NCBI GenBank assembly: GCA_030407085.1
Contig: CM059584.1
Coordinates: 108,313,001 to 108,377,000, forward strand
Direction of reading: 5' to 3'
DNA: 64,000 nt
From: Trichopria drosophilae
Lineage: Eukaryota > Arthropoda > Insecta > Hymenoptera > Diapriidae
The notes below the pieces were generated by a model, which made no database searches, was not told the origin of the DNA, and saw nothing but the letters and a program-made list of their open reading frames with translations. The position numbers were made by a program, and so were the translations under genes. This document shows positions 1-10,788 of this stretch, piece by piece (positions within the stretch are counted from its first letter, which is position 1; each line of letters starts with the position of its first letter).

Positions 1-76
1 TTAATAACAGTCTACATCTTTCTTTATTTTCAATGGGTTCCATCTCGACGATGGAAATCATCTAACCGCAAGGTCC

Positions 77-638
77 TTAACCCCTTCGTTGGCACAGAAA
101 ATTCTACAAAAAGTGCCCAGAATGGCAGGAATTTTTTTTATCGCCATGTCGACTCCAACCCGTACTGAAGGGTTTTCGAGGTCGCTGATTACGAATTTGA
201 ACTCAAAATTGCAAATTCAAAGTGGCGAATCCAATATGGTGGCCGAAAATGAAAAAAATTACTTGATTGTGATGAAATTTGTTACTCGGGGGTTTTCGAG
301 GTTGCTGATTGCGAATGTGAATCCGCCATCTTAAATTTGAAATTTCAAGCTTAAATTCGTAATTAGCAACCCCGAAAACCCCTGAGTAACAAATCTCGTT
401 ACTATCGAGTAACTTTTTTCATTTTTTTTCATTTTCGGCTGCCATATTGCATCCGCCATTTTGAATTTTTAAATTTTGACTTTAGATTCGGATTCAGTGA
501 CTCCAAAAACCTCCAAGTTAGACCAAATCGGAGCAAGTTAAATAGAAAAAAAACCGATGTGTGCACTATTGCGTCAATGCCACACAGGGCACCTTCCAAT
601 TCCGCGCACTATTGCGTCTATGCCAACGAAAGGGTTAA
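77..638. mobile_element. TTAA-flanked piggyBac-type MITE
   Basis: The element is bounded by TTAA at 77-80 and 635-638. Terminal inverted repeats follow directly: CCCCTTCGTTGGCA at 81-94 and its near-complement TGCCAACGAAAGGG at 621-634. A TTAA target duplication with termini starting CCC is the hallmark of piggyBac transposons; no transposase is present, so this is a non-autonomous copy. The interior holds an inverted pair of the 'GGTCGCTGATTACGAAT ... ATGGCGG' core (about 160-330 and 335-505) that recurs elsewhere in the window. The short reading frame at 89-334 lies inside it and is not considered a gene. Confidence 0.75.
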
Positions 639-1287
639 AGCTGCAAAGTCAAAGTTGAATTTGTTATCCTAGTGCCGATTTTGTTGCTCAAATATTTAAA
701 AAAACACTGGTAGAACTAACTAAGAAAACATACTTAGACACGACGAAACCAAACCGAAACAGGTGGAATATTTGTTACTTTTTTGTTGCTAAGAGATACT
801 GCTAGTGCCGATTTTGTTACTTAATTATTTAAAAAGAAAACCTAGAGTTTGTTAGCTTAAGATAAAGCGATCAAACCCCAAGCCGAAAAACATATATAGT
901 TGTGAAATAAAAATGCAAAGGCATAGGAATTTGTTGCGCAATTAAAATAAAATAATTAACGACTTAGACCTACCAATTGCATTAGATGTTAAAATGCCAT
1001 AGTTTGGAAATTTCATAAACATTTCAAACACCCTCCGTCGTAATCGCTCGGATTCACAAACGTTTAGGCCTTGTCGAAATATTTATAATCTCAACTAGTA
1101 ATGAAATTAACGAAAAAAAGGTAATAGAAAAAAGGAATGAAAAAATTATATTCATTAACTATAAAGTTGACAAAATTTCGATTTGACAGTTACTAGGAAT
1201 AGAGTGGTATGTGAATATGATTTCTTAGCATGCATTATAATAAATCAAAAGAAAGAAAGGCAATTTATATAACAATATGTAAATGTA
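639..1287. other. AT-rich interval, no feature seen
   Basis: I see no coding frame, RNA gene or clear repeat. Two similar short stretches (about 668-700 and 803-840) share 'agtgccgattttgttgctca'-like sequence, perhaps an old local duplication. Confidence 0.4.
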
Positions 1288-1356
1288 AAAAATATATATA
1301 GACATGCAAAAAAATATATATAGACATGCAAAAAAATATATAGACATGCAAAAAAT
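1288..1356. repeat. short minisatellite, about 20-bp unit
   Basis: Three to four head-to-tail copies of a unit reading roughly AAAAATATATATAGACATGC. Unit lengths vary with the A-run. It is immediately upstream of the large foldback. Confidence 0.7.
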
Positions 1357-1464
1357 ATACAAACAAATAAAAATTAAAAAATTAAAAATATACATGAGTG
1401 GCGTTTCCTTCAATTCCCAATTATTTGTTGCTGAATTGTTGCTCCTGAAAACAACAAAAATAAC

Positions 1465-2453
1465 GGTGTGGCTAGAGACACACCATCCACGGATTCGAGA
1501 CACGGGACTTACCCGTGGATCCCGTGGATGGTCCACGGCTAACCTGTGGATCGTACTTACCCGTGGACGATCCACGGGACTTACACCCGTGGATGGTCCA
1601 TGGGGGAACCGTGGATATAGTCCACGGGAGATTCGCGTGCATTCTGCAGAGCGTGAAATGACAAAGATAAAGTACTTTAAAGCTGTTATTATTGAAAAAT
1701 AAAGTACATGGGTCTTAATAATATTTTCCAAAACTGTCGGCAATTACTTATTCCAAAAATTAAGGAGTTTTATTCAAAATTTGTCAAAATATAGCCGGCG
1801 TCTTGTCGCACCCGCTGACCCGTGGATGATGTCTCACGGGCACGGGAGAGATAAAATATTGTATTTGTAGTGTTTTTTACTGGCATTACCTATAACAAAA
1901 TTGATTATATGGTTTCAAAGCGTCCAACATAATCGTTTTGTAGTATAAAAATTGCTATTCCTCCCGATACAATCATTAATTTCTCATGTAAAGATGATTT
2001 TCGTCTCCCGTTGTCGGAACTCGGTTCCCCCGTGTTCGCAATTTGTATACTGCAAAGCGATTATGTTGGACGCTTTGAAACGATATAATCAATCTTTTAT
2101 GTGTAATGCCAGTAAAAAGCACGACAAATACAATATTTTCTCTCTCTCGTGTCCGCAGGACACCATCCACGGGTCAGCGGGTGCAACAAGTCGCCAGTTA
2201 TACTTTGACAAATTTTGAATAAAACTCCTTAATTTTTGGAATAAATAATTTCCGCCAGTTTCGGAAAACATTATTAAGACCTATGTACTTTATTTTTCAA
2301 TAATAAAAGCTTTAAACTACTTTATCTTTGTAATTTCACGCTGTGCAGAATGCACGCGGATCTCCCGTGGACGATCCACGGTTCCCCCGTGGACCATCCA
2401 CAGGGGTAAGTCCCGCGTCTCGAACCCGTGGATGGTGCCTCTAGCCGCGCCGT
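1465..2453. mobile_element. large foldback element with CCACGGG subrepeats
   Basis: Left arm about 1465-1956 and right arm about 2038-2453 are inverted copies around an 80-bp spacer. Matching landmarks include 'gtccaacataatcg' (about 1922) with 'cgattatgttggac' (about 2058), and 'ttccaaaaattaaggag' (about 1751) with 'ctccttaatttttgga' (about 2227). Near both ends are clusters of short repeats based on CCCGTGGA and TCCACGGG; the left cluster is about 70-100 bp longer, which explains unequal arms. No transposase was found. The overlapping reading frames on both strands here follow from the palindrome and are not taken as genes. Confidence 0.8.
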
Positions 2454-2660
2454 AAATATAAATGCCCCAGTACGGATTACTGGCCGAGTACCAGTCAGTG
2501 ACCAGGAGTGCGCAACATTGGACGCAATGAACAAATCATTACACTGGTGCCACTAATGAAGCTCATTCATTAAATATCTTCCTCCATTATCTTCCACGAT
2601 TATTTCCTATAAAACCTCGTTTCACTCTGACGCGTCAACAACACGTAGTAGAGAGTTACA

Positions 2661-3020
2661 ATCGATGAAATGACCGAATTTCGTATATATACACAGTTCT
2701 TGGTCGAAAATGTTACAATAACAAATTGAAATGGTAATTTATTAAGATGCATTTTATTCTATTTAGCACTACGAATATTATATATACGATATCGCTTGGT
2801 TTTTGTGCGTCAAAAACCGGAACTATAGCGTTAAAATCTATAAAACGACCGAATTTTCGTATAGGAGCCCAGTTCTCGGTCGAAAATGTTGCGGTAACAA
2901 ATTGTTACGGTAATTTATGACCATGCATCTTATTCTATACAGCACTACGAATATTTAATATACGATATTGTTTGGTTTTGATGGGTCAAAAATCGGACCT
3001 ACAGCGTTAAAATCGATAAA
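2661..3020. repeat. 175-176 bp tandem repeat, two units plus start of a third
   Basis: Unit 1 starts at 2661, unit 2 at 2836, and a third start is visible at 3012 ('atcgataaaatc'). Shared blocks include 'gaccgaattt.cgtat', 'ggtcgaaaatgtt', 'cactacgaatatt' and 'tacgatat.g.ttggtttt'. The unit length and AT-richness are in the range of satellite monomers, but only two copies remain here. Confidence 0.75.
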
Positions 3021-3379
3021 ATCATAAAATAATATTTAGGTTTGGATAAAATATTTCATGAAATTGAAGAGAAATTTATGAAGCATATTTCATAAATGTT
3101 ACTAAATATTAAGAATTTCTCATGAAATTTAAGAAGTTTATTCCTTAAAACATTTTCATGAACTGAAAACTGAATATGGAAGTAGCACCTAATTGGTCAT
3201 AATTTCGTATAGCATTGCTCGATGAAGAAGGGACAACAGCCAATCGCGTTGCTGTTCAAGTTTAGCTTCTATCCTTTACGCAACTATTCGTTGATTGGTG
3301 GATCGACCGTTCTTTCATTAAAGTACGAATTTTACTTTCTGATAATTTAAATTTGCGTTATGTTAAAAAATGTCAAAAC
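3021..3379. other. no feature seen
   Basis: AT-rich sequence between the tandem repeat and a foldback. No open frame or repeat was recognised. Confidence 0.4.
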
Positions 3380-3672
3380 AAACAGAATAAGTATACATTC
3401 CAAAAGTTATTTTATTTTCGTAATATTACATTTCCATGGAAAATGACTGTGACAAAATGAATTATTTGTTAAAATTCAAAGGAAAAACTTGCGATTACAC
3501 ATCACTGCTAATTTTTAATACCATGAAAAATCTGGCGAACAGTTTACAAAATACATTAAAGTTTTTCCGTTGACTATCAACAAATAATTCATTTTGTCGC
3601 AGTCATTTTGTATGCAAATGTAATATTACGAAATGAAAATAACTTTTGGAAGAATACTTACATATTCTGTTG
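3380..3672. repeat. small foldback repeat
   Basis: Left arm about 3380-3472 and right arm about 3578-3672 are inverted copies; for example 'gacaaaatgaattatttgtt' on the left pairs with 'aacaaataattcattttgtc' on the right. The spacer is about 105 bp. The right arm abuts the Penelope-like tail, so one element may have inserted next to the other. Confidence 0.7.
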
Positions 3673-3703
3673 ACTCCCTAACGCAGCGACGTATCTGATT
3701 GGC

Positions 3704-3752
3704 CGACGTAGACGGATCTCACGTTTCGGCCTCTATATGGGCCATCTTCAGA
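3704..3752 (-). ncRNA. hammerhead-ribozyme-like motif in Penelope tail
   Basis: Read on the minus strand, the core box CTGAAGA (3751-3745, fits CUGANGA) is followed by a GGCC/GGCC stem II, then GAAA (3727-3724), then an ACGT ... ACGT stem III with an 11-nt loop, and finally C at 3705, where cleavage would occur. These elements sit in the right order. Stem I cannot be paired convincingly with the immediate flanks, so activity is uncertain. Hammerheads in the terminal repeats of Penelope-like elements are established knowledge; the assignment here rests on motif reading only. Confidence 0.6.
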
Positions 3753-4204
3753 ATCTTTAATAACATAAAAAATAAAATGTAAAAAATGTAAAATTCACTA
3801 TTCACAATCACAAATTTACAACTACTGAAAAAACATTGTCTCACCGAATATAAGTGGCAATTACAACGCGAAATTACATATTTTAGTGTGATGCATAAGT
3901 TTTAAACATTTCATCTCGATTTTGTTTAAAAAAAACTCCGGACGAAAAGGGAGATGTTGCAGAACACGTGTTTATGTTAAACTGTCACTTTGAAACATTA
4001 CATTCGAATATTACATAACATAACAAAGTTTACACCGATCGACACTAGGCGTTACGAATGAAAGTCCCGCGAAATTTGAACCTTTATATGTAGTGGGGAT
4101 TGTTAATAATATGATGTGATCAACAAAGAATGCCTTAAAAAATATAATTTAGTAATAGTAAATAAATTATTTCCTGAAAAACATTATTTTAACCTCCTCA
4201 ATTA

Positions 4205-5128
4205 TTACAATTCCACTATAGGGTAATACGCAGTCGGTAAGGTAGAACTCTCGAACCTGATGTTCACTGCATTTTTATTTTTCTTTATAAAAAAGTTCTC
4301 CAGTTGAAGACTTTTGTTGTAATTTCTTTCACTGGCAAAGATTTTCACATTATTATAATTAAAATCGTGTGATGTTTCTAGTCGATGTTTTGTTAATCCC
4401 GTGTGTTTCTTGGTGTCTTCCGTAATATTCCTTTTATGTTCTTTAATTCTAGTATCGAGTAATCTTTTCGTTTGACCAATGTATACTTTGTCACATTGTA
4501 AGCAGGGGATAAGATATACTACGCAGCTTCTTTTTCCAATATCTAGTTTGTCTTTGTATGGTTTTATTTGTCCCACGTTGGTATTTGTAGGCTTATGGAC
4601 AATTCTGATTTTTTCTTTTTTCAGGTTTCTTGCTAACTTTTCGCTTAGTCCTCTTACGTATGGGATACTAGTTGTTTCAATGTATTGAATGTTTGATGGT
4701 GTACTTTTTTGTTTTGTGTTATATAAGAGGTGGACTTTCTTCTTTATACATTCATCAACAAGTTCTTTCGGATAACCATTTTCTGATAGGATATTTTTGA
4801 CTAAATTTAAGTTCTTTTTCCTGAACTTAATTTCTGCCAATCTAGTTGCTCTATCTATTAATCCAAAGATCATGTTCATTTTGTAGTTCATTCGATGGTT
4901 GGATGTAAAGTGTAGGTACCTTCTTGACCAGGTAGCTTTATGATACCAATCCGTATCTAGGGTTCCATCCTCTTTTCTAATTATAAGCAAGTCTAAAAAG
5001 CTTATTCTATTGTTATGTTCTTTTTCTATTGTAAAAGTAATTCTATTTTCCATTCCAAGTATTTTTTGTTGATTGTTAAACTTCTTTAAAACATAATCTT
5101 GAGAGTGATATAACTTTGGACAAGTCAA
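4205..5128 (-). CDS. Penelope-like RT C-terminus plus GIY-YIG endonuclease
   Basis: A 307-residue open frame with two recognisable parts. Residues about 20-100 match the C-terminal part of Penelope reverse transcriptases, with the 'ISFLDLLI' block, the 'WYHKATWSRRYLHFTSNH' block and a following helix. Residues about 205-235 carry a GIY-YIG nuclease core: 'VVYLIPC', a CxxC pair, then 'VYIGQTKR' and a downstream 'RIKEHKR'. In full-length elements this enzyme nicks the target and primes reverse transcription. The frame starts just inside the truncation point, so the first methionine is probably not a native start. It is open throughout, which suggests a fairly recent insertion. It is unlikely to be a host gene. 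Confidence 0.85.
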   Translation of the reverse strand: MTCPKLYHSQDYVLKKFNNQQKILGMENRITFTIEKEHNNRISFLDLLIIRKEDGTLDTDWYHKATWSRRYLHFTSNHRMNYKMNMIFGLIDRATRLAEIKFRKKNLNLVKNILSENGYPKELVDECIKKKVHLLYNTKQKSTPSNIQYIETTSIPYVRGLSEKLARNLKKEKIRIVHKPTNTNVGQIKPYKDKLDIGKRSCVVYLIPCLQCDKVYIGQTKRLLDTRIKEHKRNITEDTKKHTGLTKHRLETSHDFNYNNVKIFASERNYNKSLQLENFFIKKNKNAVNIRFESSTLPTAYYPIVEL

Positions 5129-5129
5129 A

Positions 5130-5750
5130 TCTATAACTTAGGATAGACATATAACGGTATAACTTAGGGACTACTGTATATTCATTTAAAATTAAGTAAC
5201 CAGATATTACAATTCATTTATTTGTGCATATTAAAAATGTATTAAATTTATGAACATTTTTAACAGTGTGACTAATCATAGCCACTGAACATTAGCAATC
5301 TTGTTCTTTCCGGACAAGTGAACCTATTCGACGTGGAAAACGAGGGATACCGATATAAATTTCATCACCGGAGTGTTCGCGACAATAAAAATACAAACGC
5401 GTATCTGTCGGCGCCGTGGTACGTTTTTTATGTCTATATCACGAAGCGAAAAATAGGATGCCACTGCCGCGTCCACGCGTTTATTCGGTGCTCGAGTGAG
5501 CTAACAAATTCGCGGTTATACGAATTCTCTCGCTACGTCATTTAACGAGCGACGACGCGTAATTCCAGTCGGCCCCGATTGCGGGGTATCCAATGACCGC
5601 TTTTCTGCCCTCTTTCTCGCACATCCCCTCGTTTTAGGTAGTCCTCCTCCACCGCCTCCTCCTGCAACGATATACCATAACTTCTGTGCGTCGTGACTCA
5701 TGAATAACGCAAACTAGGAAAAGCGAGGAACACACAAAACTTTCACCTCG
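5130..5750. other. interval with GC-rich block, unassigned
   Basis: From about 5310 to 5710 the base composition rises clearly, with many CpGs and a CCTCC-rich run (5642-5664). An open frame of 75 residues (5318-5545, plus) has no recognised motif. Such CpG-rich islands in an AT-rich insect genome often mark promoters, 5' exons or GC-rich repeats; nothing here decides between these. Confidence 0.3.
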
Positions 5751-5960
5751 TGAGCGCCTGTAATGGTGCCAATTTTGGCGGAAGGAGAATAGTATCCGAT
5801 GGTAAAGGAGAGACTTTGGAAATTGGAGAAACCATCAACTGGCTGGCAGAAGTATCGGTGTATTCGATACGATGCGATAATCTACGAAGTTGTTTGACTA
5901 ATGTATCGATAACACAGGACCACAAAAATAGTATATTACTCAACGAGGGAGGTAAAATAA

Positions 5961-6035
5961 AGAATGCCTCAGACTACATGTTTTTCACCCTCGGCTTCAC
6001 CTCGGGTAAAAATTACACGCAGCCTGAGGCATTCT
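5961..6035. repeat. GC-rich hairpin
   Basis: AGAATGCCTCAG at 5961-5972 is the exact reverse complement of CTGAGGCATTCT at 6024-6035. An inner pair, TTTTTCACCC with GGGTAAAAA, flanks a short CTCGGCTTCACCTCG loop. It resembles other GC-rich hairpins at 24525-24601 and 31511-31547. Confidence 0.75.
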
Positions 6036-6136
6036 TTTTTACTTCCCGAGGGAAGTATACGATTTTTCTTCATAACAGGGAGGAAAAGAAGCTGCTTTCG
6101 TCCCAGTGTGATGAAAACATTTTTTTCGACATAATT

Positions 6137-6366
6137 TGAATCAGGAATAATGGATCCTATAGATTTTTAGCCGCTCAAACTAAATCCGTTATTCGATTTC
6201 GCCCAACACGTCAGGATTTTAAAATATGTCATCCGAAAAATACTCAAAAATATACTTTTTGGTAATTTAAGGTTAGGATATGTGAACATTCTGACACGAT
6301 GAGTTAACATGGACAAAGAATTCGTTTTCAGCGACCAAAAATCTATAGGATCCACTACTCCTGATT
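6137..6366. mobile_element. small MITE, plus a diverged half copy downstream
   Basis: The ends are inverted copies: 'gaatcaggaataatggatcc' near 6137 and 'ggatccactactcctgattc' ending near 6366, extending inward through 'tatagatttttag'. A related sequence at about 6440-6545 repeats one end plus part of the interior ('gaatcagaagtggagg ... cgaattctttgtcca'). No coding capacity. Confidence 0.7.
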
Positions 6367-6600
6367 CCAGTTATCTCCCCTAAAAAATTATTTTATACTT
6401 CACGAAAAAATAACTCAAGACCACGTTTTTTTTTACACAACTTGAATCAGAAGTGGAGGATTTTATAGATTTTTGGTTGCCGAAAACGAATTCTTTGTCC
6501 AAGTTAACTCATCGTGTCAGAGTTTTCACATATGCTAGCCTTAAAATTTGAAGCAATATGTTCTTGGGTGTTAACGGTCCTCGAACTTGAAGTCAATTTT

Positions 6601-7009
6601 TTAACCGAAAAAGGTGAAAAAAAACAACTCTTCAGAAATTTATTTCTAAATAACATATAATGACGTGGTTAATGTAGAATTTAAGTAAAATAATATGTAC
6701 GAGTTAAATTTTTATAAACTTACCTTGAAGTAGTAAGAACAACGTAGTAAAGAATTTTGGGAAGTGTCAAGTTTAAAAATCAGTTGTTAAAAATTGTAAT
6801 ATCAAGGAGTGAATCTGTAGATAAAACGAAAGAAAAAATTATTATAAATGCAACAAATTTTTTAAAATAAAAAAATTCAAAGGTACCTGCCCAACCACCA
6901 TAACACACCTTTATAATCTTGAAGATTTTAAACACAATTTTATTAGAAATATGTCAAATACATAAGCATTGTACCGCTTTTAAAACAAAAATACCTGCTA
7001 TGCTTTAAC
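6601..7009. other. no feature seen
   Basis: AT-rich interval downstream (minus-strand sense) of the second Penelope fragment. No hammerhead-like tail was found in it. Confidence 0.4.
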
Positions 7010-7340
7010 TAGATCCAAAATATTATTTTCAAAAATATAATTTTTATGTTCTCTAATACGGTCTTTTAAGAGTCTTCCAGTTCGCCCAATGTATACTTTT
7101 TCACAAAATTTACAAGGAATTAAGTATACAACACCACTCATTTTCATTTTATCCAAAGTATCTTTCACAGGCTTAATATGGCAAATGTTATAGTTGAATG
7201 GTTTATGGATAACCCTAATCCTGTGTTTTTTAAGTCTTTTAGATAAATTTCACTTAATACATGAATATAAGGCATGTTAGACGTTTTTTTATATTCATTT
7301 TGTTCGGATTGTCTCTTTTTGTTTAGCATATCCAAAACTG
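7010..7340 (-). pseudogene. decayed Penelope-like GIY-YIG fragment
   Basis: Reading the minus strand gives 'PYIHVLSE', then after a frame change 'HKPFNYNICHIKPVKDTLD', then 'GVVYLIPCKFCEKVYIGR' followed by 'TGRLLKDRIREHKN'. This is the same linker plus GIY-YIG core as the element at 4205-5128, including the CxxC pair. The sequence differs a lot from that copy and needs at least one frameshift, so it is an older insertion of a different subfamily. The reverse-transcriptase portion is not recognisable. Confidence 0.75.
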
Positions 7341-8244
7341 TAAATGGTCATAAAGTTCATTTTTACGCATCGTGTATATTAAAGTGCCCCCTTTACCAAA
7401 GGACAATAGTATCGTAAAATTCTGCTGTGCGGAATCTAACACGAAGTAGTTGTCGATATCAGTGAGAAAGAGGGGTTTAGGCGAATGTACACACTAGTTA
7501 TAGTCTATTTAGTTTGATAACCTATTCAGTCAATAATTTTTTCAGCGACGGTACTTTGTTATACTTGGTATATATATTAGTTTTTAGGCATGCCGATTAC
7601 GAATCCGGTGCCCTTTAGTAATTTGCATCTATAGACGGCGAATCCAATTTTTATTTAATATTTGGTATACATATTAATTTATAGGCATTTATATATAGGT
7701 ATTATACATATTACACTGAAAAAAATGTCTTAATTTAATAAAATTGATGGGTTACATTTAAGATGTAACTAAAACTAGCCCGATTAGAAACGGACAAACT
7801 TATGCACTATACATGGACTAACATTATTAAGGATATTCTACAAATACCTGAATGATAAAAAGAATAAGTATATATTGCTTAGATATACGGTACAACATTA
7901 AAATATTTAATGTTATCAGTGCACCATAGAACAGTTTGAAATAATCGATGCTTTGGAGACTAACCCAAATATATTTTTTTTTATGTCAAACAGTACAAAC
8001 GAATGCGTAGAAAGAAATTATCTGTGGAATCTAAAAGAATTCCTACGCTGTCAGCATACCGAGGTATGTTGTATCCACATTTTATTAGGTGTGAAATATG
8101 CATACCGAATTAAACATAGGAATCACTGAATTTACATCGGTTAATATATTCTGCTAGGGATTGTATAGTTTGTATGAAATTGTTAAATCTTTATCTCTGC
8201 CAAGTAACACTACTCAAGCGCGACAAGCCGATTGGACTGCAAGT
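7341..8244. other. no feature seen
   Basis: AT-rich, with no open frame of interest on either strand. Confidence 0.4.
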
Positions 8245-8845
8245 TGGAATATTTTTAGAACTCCGTTAAACAATCGATACGTATTTTTTTTAGCGGCGTT
8301 TAAGAGTTGACACTGATCCCTGAATTACTCGAAAATCCTTAAAATGTATAATAATATACACGCAGATATGAAGGAAAACTTATTTCCATAAAAATTGATG
8401 TGTGAGGATTTTTTTTTGTCGCTAATTTCGAATATGGGGTCATATTTACAAAACTCAAAATGGCGGACCCAAAGTGGCAGGTTAAATTTTACCACGCTTT
8501 TTTGTGTTTCATATACACTCAAAAAATCTCTAAATAGTACTTTTTACGAAAAAAAAATTATAAAATTTAGTCCGCAATTTGCGATGCTCCATTTTTAATA
8601 TTGAAAATTTTACTTCAGAATCAAAATCAGCGAACCAAAAAAATCATCAAACAGCAACTATTATGGAAACGAGTTTAACTTCAAACGAGCGTGCATGCTA
8701 TTATACATTTTAATGGGTTTCGAGCAATTCAGGGATCAGATTTAACCCTTAAACCTTCTTCTTTGCCGATATAAAAAAATACGTTTCGATTATTTTTCGG
8801 AGTTCTGAAAATATGCCAATTTGCATTTCAAATATTGTACGTCAG
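8245..8845. mobile_element. foldback carrying the ATGGCGG core
   Basis: Inverted arms about 8245-8400 and 8625-8845. Landmarks: 'agaactccg' with 'cggagttct', 'gatccctgaattactcga' with 'tcgagcaattcagggatc'. The centre (about 8400-8640) holds the recurrent core 'cgctaatttcgaatatgggg ... aaaatggcggaccc' and its opposite-strand partner. Short reading frames on both strands are by-products of the palindrome. Confidence 0.65.
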
Positions 8846-10344
8846 ATAAGTAATTTCGGGCCCCGAAAATCCCCGAGCTACAAATTTTAGGATAATTGAT
8901 AACGTTTTAACACATTTTCATAAAATATAAGTTAATATATGTAATTAATACATCGTTTCTTCGAAACTAATAATATATGTAATCAATAACTCGTTTCTTT
9001 GAAACAATAAACTAAAGTAACCCCTTTTTCACTTCGCCCGTAAATTGAATAATATTAGTTTAGAAAATTGCAAGAAAGATTGTGACATGACAAATCAGAT
9101 CGAATTTAGAGAGAACTTTATATTGTTCATCAGGCCGAAACTAAACATCATGGAATGTTTATCGACAGTAATTATTAATTCACGCATATTACTGAAAAAT
9201 TAGTCTAATTTCCTTATATATTAGAATAGAGTTCTTACGAGTGTTTTAAATTTAATTAACGTTGCTGAAGTTAAAAATGTAAGCAATTTTAGAAAAATCT
9301 TTTATTTGAGTGCGTCAATATGCAGCCCATCCTGCTTTATTCATTAAATTTTTTACAATACCCCTTCTAACACGACAAAAGTGAATTCTGTTGAAAATGC
9401 AATATGCGGAAAAAACTCATCAAAATACCTTAAATTTTATCACGGCTACAAAATTCCAACATCGTAAATTTACTTTCTCTCTCACGTTTTTACGCGCTTG
9501 ATTTTTCTTGTATACCAAAGAGTTTTTGATTTATACTTGAAGCTTACTTGCGCCTGGTCACCACTTTCTCTTCAACGCGATTTCCATTAATTTTTTTTTT
9601 TCATTAAATAATTCAAAACTAGAATAAAAAATGCAAATAAACCATATCAGGGATGTGCATTCTTCACTTCTCGCTGTAAATATTTCTCTCATTCACAGAC
9701 TTCTTTTCATTTTTACATCAAGGTAACTTCTTACACCTACTCAGATCGTAGGTTCCATGAAGGTTAGATACTTAGGACGATATTTCGTTTATTCTTATAC
9801 AACGAACTACATACGTATTAAAATACATTAAAGAATTTATTGAATTTCCTAATTCTATAAACTGCTTTACAATATTAAAATTACAATCTAGCTAAGAGTA
9901 TGTTTACATCTTAATCCTGTTGAAACAACGGTAAAAATACCCCATAATTATTTAAGGTACTAAAATGTAATTTAACTATTTTACCTATTTAGTACCTTAA
10001 ACATTTTTAAATATATATTGTGGAATGGTTTGATTTTTAATATTAAACACTTTAAAATTAATTTAATTTCAAAATTGCGAAAAAGTGAAAATGCTGTTGC
10101 ATTCTTGACATCGTTCACAAAATATCAGCCTGTTTTACTTTTTATCGACATTTTTAATTGTATTTTTCGTGGTGACCAAATTTAATATGAAATCTAGGAT
10201 CTCTTGAATATAATAAAAAATAGCAAGGGGCTCTAGGTCTGTATAATATTTCAATTATAACTGTTGAACCATTTCATGCCCGGAGATGCAGAATTTCTAT
10301 TTCAGATATTTGTTCCATCATCCTCTAACGGAATATATCGGTTT
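8846..10344. other. no feature seen
   Basis: AT-rich and without a recognisable gene or repeat. A short duplicated stretch around 8930-9005 ('aatatatgtaat.aata..tcgtttctt.gaaac') is a local tandem duplication. Confidence 0.4.
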
Positions 10345-10396
10345 ACGTGGTTACCTTTCTATGCCACGAACCACCTGTAGCCGTGGACATTCTCCA
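10345..10396. repeat. terminal fragment of GGAGGATG palindromic MITE
   Basis: The sequence 'gccacgaaccacctgtagccgtggacattctcc' matches the right ends of the MITE copies at 34527-34778, 38283-38696 and 38787-39210. Only the end is recognisable. Confidence 0.5.
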
Positions 10397-10788
10397 ATTT
10401 ACTGGAGTACAACGCAAACAATTGGACTGAGCTTTTAAGGATAGGCGTCATTCATGAAGATAAGTGTACTTGTAAGCTTTAATCACATCATCTTCGATTC
10501 ATACCATACTATATACGTATATGTTACTATATAATATAAATTCATTTGTAATTTATATTTTAAGTAAGGCTATACATAATCGCAGATCAAATTCATAACC
10601 GTTTAAATATTTTATTAACATTGAACTGAGTAGAAACAATTTTAATACCAATACTTATAAGATACCTGAAGGTACACATTAGAAGAATCCATTTCCTTAG
10701 AAACAAAATAAATTTGTTGGCCTATTGTAACTTGAGAAATAAGTTGTGAATCAAACATCTTTTCAAATTATGATGTTGACGCAACTAT
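10397..10788. other. no feature seen
   Basis: AT-rich interval just upstream of the TTAA element. Confidence 0.4.

Larger units (their letters stand above)
3680..5130 (-). mobile_element. 5'-truncated Penelope-like retroelement
   Basis: On the minus strand this copy begins inside the reverse-transcriptase C-terminal region (about 5130), continues through a GIY-YIG endonuclease and a 3' untranslated region, and ends near a hammerhead-ribozyme-like motif (3705-3751). That order (RT, GIY-YIG, 3' UTR, terminal hammerhead) is known for Penelope-like elements, and 5' truncation is common in them. The palm and fingers of the reverse transcriptase, including the catalytic aspartates, are missing, so the copy cannot be autonomous. 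Confidence 0.8.

Noticed and set aside
1288..1356. CRISPR-like array
   Set aside because: The units are a continuous minisatellite without distinct spacers, in an evident eukaryotic genome.
5750..6139. 129-residue plus-strand frame
   Set aside because: Its second half runs through the hairpin at 5961-6035 and no domain is recognisable.
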